Of a stretch of 64,000 nucleotides of DNA, positions 25,627 through 34,491 are shown in pieces (position 1 is the stretch's first letter; each line of letters begins with the position of its first letter). The DNA is from Leisingera sp. SS27 (GTDB taxonomy: Bacteria > Pseudomonadota > Alphaproteobacteria > Rhodobacterales > Rhodobacteraceae): contig NZ_JAQNCY010000008.1 in NCBI RefSeq assembly GCF_028368855.1, positions 1 through 64,000 of the forward strand. Reading direction: 5' to 3'. The position numbers and the translations under genes were made by a program. The notes under the pieces were generated by a model that was not told the DNA's origin, ran no database searches, and was given only the letters and a program-made list of their open reading frames with translations.

Positions 25627-26772
25627 ATGACCACATTTCAGGACCGCCTGACTGCACTGCGCCGGGATTTCCACCGCCACCCTGAGCTTGGCTTTCAGGA
25701 GGAGCGCACCAGGGCCAAGATCGCGGAGCATCTGCGCAACTTGGGGCTGGAGGTGCACGAAGGCGCCGGTGTTATAGGGTTGCTGCGTGCTGGCGGCGGA
25801 AACCGTGCCATCGGACTGCGGGCGGATATGGACGCCCTTCCGATCACCGAAATCTCAACCCACGGCTATGTCTCGGAAACACCAGGCAAGATGCACGCCT
25901 GTGGTCATGACGGGCATATGGCAATGCTCCTGGGCGCCGCCGAACGGCTGGTGCAGGAGCAGGGGTTTGACGGCACTGTCGTGTTGATCTTCCAGCCCAA
26001 CGAAGAACACGGTCTGGGCGCCCAGGCGATGATTGCCGAGGGCGTGCTGGAGCAGTTCCCGATTGAAGAGGTTTATGCGATCCATAATCTGCCGGGCGCA
26101 CCGGTAGGGCAGATCTCGACCCGCTCCGGCCAGATTTGCAACAGCGAGAGCCTGTTCGAAATCGCGATCCAAGGCCAGGGAGGCCACGCCTCAATGCCGC
26201 AGGCAGGGGTGGACGCCATCACTGTCGGTGCCGAAATGGTGCTGGCGCTGCAAACCATCGTGGCGCGCAAACTGGCGCCCGGATCCGGGGCCGTGGTGTC
26301 TGTGACGGAATTTCTGACCGACGGCCAGCGGAATGTGCTGCCGGGTCACGCCGTGCTTAAGGGCGACGTGCGTGCACGTGTTCCCGAAGACCGTGAGGCG
26401 GTTGAGCGCTTCATGCGCCAGATCGCAGCCGGTGTTGCCGCGGCGCATGCAGTCGAAGCCGAAGTGAGCTTCAACACCGAGTTCGTCGAAACCATCAACG
26501 CAGATGGTCCGGCGGAGGCTGTCTACCGCGCTGGTGAGGCTGCAGGCCGCGAAGTGGTCCGTAACCGCCCGCCGATGAGCTTTTCCGAAGATTTTGCTCA
26601 TTTCTCGGCGGCCGTCCCGGGCTGCTTCCTGCTGTTGGGCAACGGCGAAGAGGGGCCGTGCGGCCAGCCGCTGCATTCGGCGGATTATGATTTCAACGAT
26701 GCTCTGCTGCCGATTGGCGCAGAATTCTGGGTGCAGCTGGTGCGTGACCGGCTGCCCGTAGGAAAGGACTGA
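25627..26772 (+). CDS. M20 family metallo-amidohydrolase
   Basis: This 381-residue enzyme is of the hippurate hydrolase, IAA-amino acid hydrolase and N-acetyl-diaminobutyrate deacetylase (DoeB) type, which removes an acyl group from an amino nitrogen. Metal-binding signatures are KMHACGHDGHMAMLLGA, QPNEEHGLGAQAMIAEG (with the general base Glu) and SEDFAHFSAAVPGCF. RDFHRHPELGFQEERT begins the domain. I chose the ATG at 25627, which has GGAGAG upstream. It is separated by 2 bases from the next gene, the first of four cotranscribed catabolic genes. Confidence 0.9.
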   Translation: MTTFQDRLTALRRDFHRHPELGFQEERTRAKIAEHLRNLGLEVHEGAGVIGLLRAGGGNRAIGLRADMDALPITEISTHGYVSETPGKMHACGHDGHMAMLLGAAERLVQEQGFDGTVVLIFQPNEEHGLGAQAMIAEGVLEQFPIEEVYAIHNLPGAPVGQISTRSGQICNSESLFEIAIQGQGGHASMPQAGVDAITVGAEMVLALQTIVARKLAPGSGAVVSVTEFLTDGQRNVLPGHAVLKGDVRARVPEDREAVERFMRQIAAGVAAAHAVEAEVSFNTEFVETINADGPAEAVYRAGEAAGREVVRNRPPMSFSEDFAHFSAAVPGCFLLLGNGEEGPCGQPLHSADYDFNDALLPIGAEFWVQLVRDRLPVGKD

Positions 26773-26774
26773 CC

Positions 26775-27965
26775 ATGCTTGAAAAATTTAACGTTGCCAT
26801 CCGCCATGCGGCGGGAAATCCGAACACCGTAGAAGCGGCCTATTCGGTTCTCTCTGAGCAGGATTTTGCGAATGCGCAGGCGGAAATAACGGCCTGGGAG
26901 GGTTATGAGGCGACGCCGCTGGTGTCCTTGGCGGGTCTGGCCGGACAGATTGGCGTCGGGCGGATCGACTACAAGCACGAAGGCCCGCGGTTTGGCCTCG
27001 GCAGCTTCAAGGCGCTGGGCGGGTCATATGCGGCGCTGCGGGTGCTCCAGCGCGAGCTGACCAAACAGCTGGGCCGGGACGTCAGCCTGGAGGAAATCCG
27101 CAACGGTGCCCACAAGGACGCCTGTGCCGGGATCACCCTGGTTTCCGCCACCGACGGCAATCATGGCCGTTCTCTGGCCTGGGGCTGCCAGCGGTTCGGC
27201 GCGCCTTGCCGCATCTACATCCATGCCGAGGTCAGCGAGGGGCGCGCTGTGGCGATGCGCGAACTGGGCGCCGAAGTGATCCGCATTACAGGCGATTATG
27301 ACGAATCCGTCCTGCTGGCCAAGAAAGAGGCGGAGGAAAACGGCTGGTTTGTGGTCTCAGACACCTCCTGGGAAGGCTATACTGAGCCGCCGCGCGACGT
27401 GATGGCAGGCTATAGTGTGATGACCCGCGAGGCCTGCGAGGCACTGGCACAGGCGCCGACTCACGTATTCCTTCAGGGGGGCGTTGGCGGCTTGGCGGCA
27501 TCGGTCGCTGCGGCGCTGCGGCAGTTCTACGGTACGGCTTCCCCGCGGGTCGTGATTGTCGAGCCGGAGCTGGCGGCTTGCCTGTTCGACAGTGCCAAAG
27601 CCGGCAAGGCGACCAATTTCGCCATTCAGGAGGAAACCATCATGGCGGGCCTCTCCTGCGGCGAGCCGTCGGAAATGGCTTGGGAAATCCTGGCCGAGGA
27701 GGCTGCGGACTTCGTGACGATCCCTGACAGTATTGTAGCTCCCGCGGTGCGCTTGCTGGCAAATGCTGAAACCGGCGATCCGGTGGTGGAGGCAGGCGAA
27801 AGCGCGGTGGCGGGTCTGTCTGCCCTGATCGCCGCCTGCCAGTCGCCGGAAATGAAGGCTACCCAGGGTCTCGATGAAACCTCCCGCGTGCTGCTGATCG
27901 GCTCCGAAGGTGTCACCGACCCGGCGATTTTCGCTGCGATCATGGAAGGCAAAGACCATGTCTGA
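26775..27965 (+). CDS. dpaL: Diaminopropionate ammonia-lyase-like PLP enzyme
   Basis: This 396-residue fold-type II PLP enzyme matches diaminopropionate ammonia-lyase, which splits 2,3-diaminopropionate into pyruvate and ammonia. The Schiff-base lysine is Lys79 in GLGSFKALGGSYAALRV, and SATDGNHGRSLAWG and FLQGGVGGLAASVAAALRQ (phosphate-binding) are typical. SDTSWEGYTEPPRDVMAGY distinguishes it from threonine dehydratases. It sits between a deacylase and an M24 hydrolase, so the substrate in this pathway may be a related diamino acid. The stop overlaps the next start by eight bases (ATGTCTGA). Confidence 0.88.
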   Translation: MLEKFNVAIRHAAGNPNTVEAAYSVLSEQDFANAQAEITAWEGYEATPLVSLAGLAGQIGVGRIDYKHEGPRFGLGSFKALGGSYAALRVLQRELTKQLGRDVSLEEIRNGAHKDACAGITLVSATDGNHGRSLAWGCQRFGAPCRIYIHAEVSEGRAVAMRELGAEVIRITGDYDESVLLAKKEAEENGWFVVSDTSWEGYTEPPRDVMAGYSVMTREACEALAQAPTHVFLQGGVGGLAASVAAALRQFYGTASPRVVIVEPELAACLFDSAKAGKATNFAIQEETIMAGLSCGEPSEMAWEILAEEAADFVTIPDSIVAPAVRLLANAETGDPVVEAGESAVAGLSALIAACQSPEMKATQGLDETSRVLLIGSEGVTDPAIFAAIMEGKDHV

Positions 27966-29124
27966 CGCGCCTGTGCGCGGCTTCCCCGAGGCGGAATTCG
28001 CCGCGCGCACCGAAAAGGCTCAGGCGCTTATGGCGGCGCAGGGTTTGGACGGGCTGCTGCTGCTGACAGAACCGGAGGTGCGCTATTTCAGCGGGTTCCA
28101 CACGCTGTTCTGGCAAAGCCCGACCCGGCCCTGGTTCCTGTTCGTGCCGCCTGCGGGCAAACCGATTGCCATCATTCCAGAGATCGGCGCGGACCTGATG
28201 CGCCGGACCTGGATCAAGGACATCCGCACCTGGAGCGCGCCGGCTCCGCAGGATGATGGCATCAGCCTGCTGACAGAGCTGCTCGAGCCCATTGCCGGGC
28301 GCGGGGGCACCATTGGCCTGATGAAGGGGCACGAAACTTCGCTCAGAATGCCGCTGGGGGACTACGAGCGGCTGATCGCGGGGCTGCCGGGGCTCAAGGT
28401 GGCGGATGCCACGCCGATAGTGCGCGGCCTGCGGATGGTGAAATCCGCAGCCGAAATTGAAAAGCTGCGCCACATCTGCGGCATTGGCTCCCGCACCTTT
28501 GCCCAAGTGCCTCAGATCGCCCATGCAGGGCAGCCGTTCGAGGATCTGTTCCGCGCCTTCCGGCGCGAGGCGCTGGCGCAGGGGGCGGATGACGTGCCCT
28601 ACCTGGTCGGCGGTGCTTATCAGGGCGGCTACAGCGACGTGATCTCGCCGCCGACCACGCGGCCGCTTCAGGCAGGCGATATCGTGATGCTGGATACCGG
28701 CGCCACCTGGGACGGGTATTTCTGCGACTTCGACCGGAACTTCGCCATCGGCCGTGCTGATGATCTGTCGCGCCGCGCCTATGATGTGCTGTGGCGCGCC
28801 ACAGAAGCAGGTATTGCTGCAGCCAAACCCGGCGCCACCTGCCGCGATCTGTTCCGGGCGATGCAGTCCGTGATTGCCGAAATGGACGATCAGGGCGGTG
28901 ACGTTGGGCGTCTCGGCCATGGGCTGGGGATGCAGCTGACCGAATGGCCCTCGCATGCGGCATTCGATGAGACCGTGATTGAGGAAAACATGGTGCTGAC
29001 GCTGGAACCCTCGCTAGGCTATGGCGATGGCCGTATCATGGTGCATGAAGAAAACATCGTGGTGCGTGCGGACGGCGCAGAATTGCTGACCGTCCGTGCC
29101 GCGCCGGAACTGCCGGTGATCTGA
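27958..29124 (+). CDS. M24-fold metallohydrolase (creatinase/prolidase family, DoeA-like)
   Basis: This 388-residue protein has the N-terminal creatinase domain and a C-terminal pita-bread domain. Metal ligands appear complete: Asp246 in VMLDTGATWDGYF, Asp257 in FCDFDRNF, His321 in RLGHGLGMQLTEWPS, Glu350 in MVLTLEPSLGYGDG and Glu364 in MVHEENIVV. Members include Xaa-Pro peptidases, creatinase and ectoine hydrolase (DoeA/EutD). Its position after a deacylase and a PLP lyase favours a small cyclic or N-blocked amino acid as substrate over a dipeptide (inference). The ribosome site lies inside the preceding gene. Confidence 0.88.
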   Translation: MSDAPVRGFPEAEFAARTEKAQALMAAQGLDGLLLLTEPEVRYFSGFHTLFWQSPTRPWFLFVPPAGKPIAIIPEIGADLMRRTWIKDIRTWSAPAPQDDGISLLTELLEPIAGRGGTIGLMKGHETSLRMPLGDYERLIAGLPGLKVADATPIVRGLRMVKSAAEIEKLRHICGIGSRTFAQVPQIAHAGQPFEDLFRAFRREALAQGADDVPYLVGGAYQGGYSDVISPPTTRPLQAGDIVMLDTGATWDGYFCDFDRNFAIGRADDLSRRAYDVLWRATEAGIAAAKPGATCRDLFRAMQSVIAEMDDQGGDVGRLGHGLGMQLTEWPSHAAFDETVIEENMVLTLEPSLGYGDGRIMVHEENIVVRADGAELLTVRAAPELPVI

Positions 29125-29139
29125 AGGAGGCCCCGCGCC

Positions 29140-29895
29140 ATGAAGCTCCCCTATGACACGGACGCAGGTATTGGCAGCCGCGCCACCCTGGGTGTGATCG
29201 TGCTGGAGACCGACGAAACGCTGGAGCCGGAATTCTCCCGGATGATGGCGCAACCCGGCGTGGCGCTCTATCACAGCCGCATCCCGATGGTGCCGGAGGT
29301 GCGCCCGGAGACGCTGGCGCAGATGCAGGCAGACCTGCCTGCTTCGGCGCAGCTGTTTCCCTCCACGCCGGACTTTGACGTGATCGGCTATGGCTGCACC
29401 TCGGCCTCGACCGTGATCGGCTCCTCCAAGGTGGCTGAGGCCGTGCAGACCGTTCTGCCGAACGCCAAGGTGACCGATCCGCTGGCCGCTATCATCGCGG
29501 CAGGCAAGGCGCTGGGCGCTGCCAGGTTTGGATTTGTAACGCCATACCTGCCGGAGGTTTCGGCGCAGATGCGCGCCAAGCTGGAAGCGGCAGGTTTTGA
29601 CATTGCAGGCTTCGGATCGTTCGAGCAGATGGACGACCGGGTGGTGGCCCGGATCTCCGAGTCGGCAATTGCGGAGGCAGCCGCCCAGGTCGCCGGTCAG
29701 GAAGACTGCGATGCAATCGTGATCTCCTGCACCAACCTGCGCTGCCTGCGGATCATACCCGGGATTGAGGCTCAGACGGGTGTGCCGGTCATCTCCAGTA
29801 ACCAGGCGCTGGGCTGGCACATGCTGCGGCTGGCAGGCGTGACAGATCCGCAGCCGCAGTTCGGTAAACTGTTCACTCTGCCGCTTGCTGGCTGA
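29140..29895 (+). CDS. Aspartate/glutamate racemase-family protein (EutA or arylmalonate decarboxylase type)
   Basis: This 251-residue protein has the Asp/Glu racemase superfamily fold with two candidate catalytic Cys, Cys86 in YGCTSASTVIG and Cys197 in ISCTNLRCLRIIPG. LGVIVLETDETLEPEF and ALYHSRIPM recall maleate isomerase, arylmalonate decarboxylase and EutA of ectoine catabolism. Its ribosome site is AAGGAGG, 15 bases after the M24 stop. It closes the four-gene unit; an isomerase or racemase step on an amino acid intermediate is the most economical role. Confidence 0.85.
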   Translation: MKLPYDTDAGIGSRATLGVIVLETDETLEPEFSRMMAQPGVALYHSRIPMVPEVRPETLAQMQADLPASAQLFPSTPDFDVIGYGCTSASTVIGSSKVAEAVQTVLPNAKVTDPLAAIIAAGKALGAARFGFVTPYLPEVSAQMRAKLEAAGFDIAGFGSFEQMDDRVVARISESAIAEAAAQVAGQEDCDAIVISCTNLRCLRIIPGIEAQTGVPVISSNQALGWHMLRLAGVTDPQPQFGKLFTLPLAG

Positions 29896-30038
29896 TCGCT
29901 AAAATTGTCCGGGAATTGCCAGCTGGCAACCTGCGGCAGGCTGCCCCACGGGAGCGGCGCAGTCTGCGCTTGTAATCCGCGCGCAGGCTGCCACAGATTG
30001 TCTCCGGAAACCTGATTTGCTCCAGCGAGGAAGCCCGG

Positions 30039-31589
30039 ATGCCTGCCGCACGCCCCGAAAACCGGAATGTCCTGTTCGTTATCATTGACCAACTGCGCGC
30101 GGACTGCCTGTCGGGTGCGCTGGCGGACCATGTGGACCTGCCGAACATCCGCTCCTTCATGCAGGAGGCGGTATCGTTCAACCGGCATTTTTCTGTGACC
30201 AACCCCTGCGGACCATCGCGCGCGTCGATCCTGACCGGGCAGTACGCCATGAACCACCGCTCGGTCCGCAATGGCACGCCCCTGCGCCACGACACGCCGA
30301 ATATCGCCACCGAAATGCGCAAGGCCGGCTACCTGCCGATGCTGTTCGGCTATACCGATACATCGCAGGACCCCCGCGCATTTGACGCCAACGATCCGGC
30401 GCTCCGGACCTATGAATACCCGATGAACGGGTTTCATGAAGTGACCGAGATGCGGCTGGAGATGTCCTACCCGTGGCAGTCGCATCTGATGAGCCGCGGC
30501 TACGAATTCGAGACCTACTGGGACGTCTACAAGCCGGTTTCGCCGGACGGTGCTGCGCTCCGTCTGAACGGCCCGGCGCTGTACGCGGCAGAGGACAGCG
30601 ATACCGCATTTCTCACCAACTCATTTCTCAACACGATGCCGGCCCACAGCAAGGACAGCTGGTTTGCGCATCTGACCTACATCCGCCCGCACCCGCCGCT
30701 TGTGGCGCCGGCGCCCTACAACAGCATGTATGACCCCGCCAGCCTGCCGCTGCCGCAGCGGCTGGCAAATCCGGAAGAGGAAAGCGCACAGCACCCGTTC
30801 TTCGGCCCGCTGCTGCGCAAAAGCACCGCTGCCAGCTTTGTCGAAGGCTTCCCGGATCTGGAGCCAACGGATGAAAACATTCAAACCCTGCGTGCGGTCT
30901 ACCTGGGGCTGGCAACGGAAGTCGATCATCATGTCGGGCGGGTAATCCGGTTCCTGAAGGACAGTGGGCAGTATGACAGTACTATGGTGGTGATCACCGC
31001 TGACCATGGCGAAATGCTGGGCGACCGGCATTCCTGGGGCAAGATGACGGTCTATGATGCCGCCTACCACACGCCGCTGATCATCCGGCTGCCGGGCAAC
31101 GAGCAGAACGCGGGCGCCTGCCTGTCTCAGATCACGGAATCCATTGATGTGACACCGACCATTCTTAAGTGGGTGGGGCAGGAGGTCCCGAATTCCATGG
31201 ACGGGCGGTCTCTGCTGCCGCTCCTGCGCGGAGAGACACCGCAGGACTGGCGGCAGTATTCCTTCTCGGAGCTGGATTTCTCGGAGCCGCTTGAGCCGAC
31301 ACTGTGGCAGCAGGAGCTGGGCGCCACTGCCAGTGATTCCTGCCTTGGTATCCTGCGGGATGAGCGGTTCACGCTGGTCGAGTTCGCCGCCGACCTGCCG
31401 CCGATGCTGTTTGACAGCCAGGGACGGGGGGAAATGGAGAACGTGGCTGGGCAGGCGGAATATGCAGATGATCTGAACCGGCTGACCCGGCTCATGCTGC
31501 GCCACCGGATGAAGAACATGGACCATACGCTCTCGCTGACGGCGATCACGGGTGAAGGTCCCCGCAGCAAGCCTCGCTATCCGCAGTAA
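30039..31589 (+). CDS. Sulfatase or phosphonate monoester hydrolase
   Basis: This 516-residue protein is of the alkaline phosphatase superfamily. Cys57 in NPCGPSRASILTGQY fits the C-x-P-S-R motif that is converted to formylglycine. The metal ligands start with Asp17 in FVIIDQLRADCL, and ITADHGEMLGDRHSWGK gives the second set. TPTILKWVGQEVPN with MDGRSLLPLL is the typical C-terminal region. The CGPSR form is shared by arylsulfatases and phosphonate monoester hydrolases. No signal peptide is visible, so it probably acts in the cytoplasm, which favours the latter. The ATG has AGGAAG upstream. Confidence 0.87.
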   Translation: MPAARPENRNVLFVIIDQLRADCLSGALADHVDLPNIRSFMQEAVSFNRHFSVTNPCGPSRASILTGQYAMNHRSVRNGTPLRHDTPNIATEMRKAGYLPMLFGYTDTSQDPRAFDANDPALRTYEYPMNGFHEVTEMRLEMSYPWQSHLMSRGYEFETYWDVYKPVSPDGAALRLNGPALYAAEDSDTAFLTNSFLNTMPAHSKDSWFAHLTYIRPHPPLVAPAPYNSMYDPASLPLPQRLANPEEESAQHPFFGPLLRKSTAASFVEGFPDLEPTDENIQTLRAVYLGLATEVDHHVGRVIRFLKDSGQYDSTMVVITADHGEMLGDRHSWGKMTVYDAAYHTPLIIRLPGNEQNAGACLSQITESIDVTPTILKWVGQEVPNSMDGRSLLPLLRGETPQDWRQYSFSELDFSEPLEPTLWQQELGATASDSCLGILRDERFTLVEFAADLPPMLFDSQGRGEMENVAGQAEYADDLNRLTRLMLRHRMKNMDHTLSLTAITGEGPRSKPRYPQ

Positions 31590-31615
31590 GCGCTTCGGCA
31601 TGAACGACCCGCTTT

Positions 31616-31659
31616 TGCAAATCATTCTCAATTTCATTGACAGTTGCGAATGATTTGCA
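31616..31659. promoter_or_regulatory. Two Mur/Fur-like boxes upstream of sitA
   Basis: A near-perfect 15-bp palindrome TGCGAAT-G-ATTTGCA lies at 31645-31659 and a weaker one, TGCAAAT-C-ATTCTCA, at 31616-31630. The two also form an 11-bp inverted pair (tgcaaatcatt and aatgatttgca). They resemble the manganese-responsive Mur site of alphaproteobacteria, 40 bases upstream of a manganese importer. Confidence 0.7.
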
Positions 31660-31698
31660 ATAACAGTGCATCAGACACGCCTTCCAAGGGAGAATCGG

Positions 31699-32601
31699 AT
31701 GTTTCCGAAGTTGCTCAAGACCGTATCCGCCGCTGCCATCGCAGCCGTTGCTGCCAGCACCGCAATGGCTGAAGACAAGATGAAGGTCGTTACCACCTTT
31801 ACCGTGCTTGCCGATATGGCCGCCAATGTGGCGGGTGACGCGGCTGAGGTCGTCTCGGTCACCAAGCCCGGGGCAGAGATCCACGGCTATGAGCCGACCC
31901 CGCGCGACATTGTGCGTGCATCTGATGCAGACCTCATCCTGTGGAACGGCATGAACCTGGAGCTGTGGTTCGAGCAGTTCCTGTCGAACATGGAGGATGT
32001 GCCCTCTGTCACCCTGACTGACGGCATCGACCCGATCCCGATCGCAGCTGGTTCTTATGAGGGCAAGCCCAACCCGCACGCCTGGATGGGTTTGGATAAC
32101 GCGCTGATCTATATCGACAACATCGTCGAGGCCTTTGCCGAGCATGACCCGGAAAACGCCGCCGTCTATGTAAAGAACGCTGGCGAGTACAAAGACCGTT
32201 TGCGTGCCACCATCGAGCCGCTGCGCCGTTCCATTGCGGAAATCCCCGAGGACAAGCGCTGGCTGGTGACCTGCGAGGGTGCCTTCAGCTACCTGGCACG
32301 CGATTTCGGCATGAAGGAGCTGTACCTGTGGCCGATGAATGCCGATCAGGTCGGCACCCCGCAGCAGGTGCGCGGCGTGATTGATGGCGTGCGCGACAAT
32401 GACATCCCGGTGGTGTTCTGCGAAAGCACCGTGAACACCGCCCCGGCCGAACAGGTGGCCCGCGAAACCGGTGTGGCCTATGGCGGGGAGCTTTATGTCG
32501 ACTCGCTCAGTGAGGCGGACGGCCCGGTGCCGACCTATTTGGACTTGCTCAGGGTCACATCGGAAACGGTCGCCCGCGGATTGACCGAGGTCACCAACTA
32601 A
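31699..32601 (+). CDS. sitA: Manganese/iron ABC transporter substrate-binding protein
   Basis: This 300-residue periplasmic protein has a signal peptide ([18 protein letters not shown], cleavage before EDKMKVV) and is of the cluster A-I metal-binding type. Ligands expected from PsaA and SitA are in EIHGYEPTP (His), [12 protein letters not shown] (His), [13 protein letters not shown] (Glu) and [11 protein letters not shown] (Asp). The His-His-Glu-Asp set and absence of a His-rich loop favour manganese or iron over zinc. I chose the ATG at 31699, preceded by AAGGGAG. The gene lies behind Mur-like boxes and starts the sitABCD unit. Confidence 0.92.
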   Translation: MFPKLLKTVSAAAIAAVAASTAMAEDKMKVVTTFTVLADMAANVAGDAAEVVSVTKPGAEIHGYEPTPRDIVRASDADLILWNGMNLELWFEQFLSNMEDVPSVTLTDGIDPIPIAAGSYEGKPNPHAWMGLDNALIYIDNIVEAFAEHDPENAAVYVKNAGEYKDRLRATIEPLRRSIAEIPEDKRWLVTCEGAFSYLARDFGMKELYLWPMNADQVGTPQQVRGVIDGVRDNDIPVVFCESTVNTAPAEQVARETGVAYGGELYVDSLSEADGPVPTYLDLLRVTSETVARGLTEVTN

Positions 32602-32621
32602 GCCTGTTTTCGTATCCAAGT

Positions 32622-32650
32622 GCCCCGCAACGCAGGTTGCGGGGCGTTTC
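32622..32650 (+). terminator. Hairpin between sitA and sitB
   Basis: A perfect ten-pair stem (gccccgcaac and gttgcggggc, loop gcag) is followed by gtttcattt. With its short T-tract it may stop part of the transcription or protect the sitA mRNA, giving more binding protein than transporter. Confidence 0.6.
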
Positions 32651-32695
32651 ATTTCACAAAACACGATTTCTGTGTGTAACTCAGCAGGACAGCCC

Positions 32696-33613
32696 ATGCT
32701 TGATGCCAGCGAGACCCGCACCATGAACACCAGCGCCGCACCTGCGGATGGCGGTATTGCCGCCAGTAACGTCACGGTCACCTACCGTAACGGCCACACC
32801 GCGCTGTGGGATGCCAGCTTTGCCATTCCCCGCGGCACCGTGACGGCACTGGTGGGGGTGAACGGCGCCGGTAAATCGACCCTGTTCAAGGCGATCATGG
32901 GGTTTGTTCCGGCAGCGCAGGGCGAAATCCGCATCCTTGGCATGACGGTCAAGGACGCGCTGCGCAAGAACCTTGTGGCCTATGTGCCGCAGTCCGAGGA
33001 GGTCGACTGGGCCTTCCCGGTGCTGGTCGAGGACGTGGTGATGATGGGCCGCTACGGCCACATGGGCTTTCTGCGCCGCCCCAAGGCGGCCGATCACGAG
33101 GCGGTCGATCAGGCGCTGCGCCGGGTCAACATGCAGGACTTCCGCCACCGCCAGATCGGCGAGCTGTCCGGCGGCCAGCGCAAGCGTGTGTTTCTTGCCC
33201 GCGCCCTGGCACAGGACGGGAAAGTGATCCTGCTGGACGAACCCTTTACTGGCGTGGACGTGAAGACAGAGGAGCAGATCATCGCCCTGCTGCGCGAGTT
33301 GCGGGACGAGGGCCGGGTGATGCTGGTCTCCACCCACAACCTGGGCAGCGTGCCGGAGTTCTGTGACCGAACCGTGCTGGTGAAGGGGACCGTGCTTGGG
33401 TACGGGCCGACTGAAACCACATTTACCCGGGAAAACCTGGAACACGCCTTTGGCGGCGTGCTGCGCCATTTTACCCTGGGCGGCGATGCGCTGCATGACG
33501 ATGGCGACACCCGCCAGGTCACCATCCTGACCGACGACGAGCGCCCCTTTGTCCAGTACGGCGAGAAGACCCAGACCAGCGAAAGCCAGGGCGAGGGCGG
33601 GGGGCAGCAGTGA
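32696..33613 (+). CDS. sitB: Manganese/iron ABC transporter ATP-binding protein
   Basis: This protein of about 305 residues energises the importer. Walker A is [16 protein letters not shown], the signature is [17 protein letters not shown], Walker B is [13 protein letters not shown], and the switch His follows in [10 protein letters not shown]-terminal extension of about 45 residues ([11 protein letters not shown] onwards, then [12 protein letters not shown]) is low in hydrophobic residues. I chose the ATG at 32696 with AGGA upstream; ATG at 32723 is an alternative. Its stop overlaps the sitC start (TGATG). Confidence 0.92.
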   Translation: MLDASETRTMNTSAAPADGGIAASNVTVTYRNGHTALWDASFAIPRGTVTALVGVNGAGKSTLFKAIMGFVPAAQGEIRILGMTVKDALRKNLVAYVPQSEEVDWAFPVLVEDVVMMGRYGHMGFLRRPKAADHEAVDQALRRVNMQDFRHRQIGELSGGQRKRVFLARALAQDGKVILLDEPFTGVDVKTEEQIIALLRELRDEGRVMLVSTHNLGSVPEFCDRTVLVKGTVLGYGPTETTFTRENLEHAFGGVLRHFTLGGDALHDDGDTRQVTILTDDERPFVQYGEKTQTSESQGEGGGQQ

Positions 33614-34491
33614 TGGAATACCTGCTGGAGCCCTTTACCTATGGCTATATGACCAACGCGATGTGGGTTTCGGCGCTGGTGGGCGGCGTCTGCGCCTTCC
33701 TGTCGGCCTATCTGATGCTCAAGGGCTGGTCGCTGATTGGCGATGCGCTCTCACATTCGGTGGTGCCGGGTGTGGCTGGTGCTTACATCCTGGGCCTGCC
33801 CTTTGCGCTTGGTGCCTTCATTGCGGGTGGGCTGGCTGCAGGAGCGATGCTGTTCCTGTCGGAACGCTCTGGCCTCAAGGTCGATGTGATTATCGGCCTG
33901 ATCTTCACCTCCTTCTTCGGGCTTGGCTTGTTCATCGTCTCGATCAGCCCGATGTCGGTCTCGGTCCAGACCATCACCATGGGCAATATCCTGGCGATCA
34001 CGCCGGAGGACACGCTGCAGCTGGCAATCATCGGCTTTGTTTCACTCGCCGTGCTGCTGGCCAAGTGGAAGGACCTGATGGTCACCTTCTTTGACGAAAA
34101 CCACGCCCGCACCATCGGCTTGCGCCCCGGCCTGCTCAAAGCGGTGTTCTTCGTGCTGTTGTCGGCCTCCGTGGTGGCGGCGATGCAGACCGTAGGCGCA
34201 TTCCTGGTGATCGCCATGGTGGTAACGCCGGGGGCGACCGCCTACCTGCTCTGCGACCGCTTCCCGCGGCTGATCCTAGTCTCGGTGCTGATTGGTGCCC
34301 TCACCAGCTTCTTCGGCGCCTATGCCAGCTACTTTCTGGATGGTGCCACCGGCGGCATCATCGTGACGCTGCAAACCGTGATCTTCCTTGTGATCTTTGT
34401 CTTTGCCCCGAAACACGGGCTGTTGGCGGCCAAGCGCAAGGCGCGCGAAGCGCTGAAGCGCGGCCCGGCCGCACAAGGGGGTGCTGCGTGA
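33613..34491 (+). CDS. sitC: Manganese/iron ABC transporter permease (first)
   Basis: This 292-residue inner-membrane protein belongs to the ABC-3 permease family with about eight to nine helices. GDALSHSVVPGVAGAYILG near residue 45 is the conserved region, ITMGNILAITPED and FFDENHARTIGLRPG are family features of the SitC type, and MVVTPGATAYLLCDRF lies near the ATPase contact. A basic tail (AAKRKAREALKRGP) ends the protein. It is coupled to sitB upstream and to sitD downstream through TGATG overlaps. Confidence 0.93.
   Translation: MEYLLEPFTYGYMTNAMWVSALVGGVCAFLSAYLMLKGWSLIGDALSHSVVPGVAGAYILGLPFALGAFIAGGLAAGAMLFLSERSGLKVDVIIGLIFTSFFGLGLFIVSISPMSVSVQTITMGNILAITPEDTLQLAIIGFVSLAVLLAKWKDLMVTFFDENHARTIGLRPGLLKAVFFVLLSASVVAAMQTVGAFLVIAMVVTPGATAYLLCDRFPRLILVSVLIGALTSFFGAYASYFLDGATGGIIVTLQTVIFLVIFVFAPKHGLLAAKRKAREALKRGPAAQGGAA

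Noticed and set aside
25627-29895. A canonical ectoine utilisation cluster
   Set aside because: The transporter, EnuR-type regulator, eutBC and transaminase genes are absent, and the PLP enzyme looks like a diaminopropionate lyase; only the enzyme types resemble that pathway.
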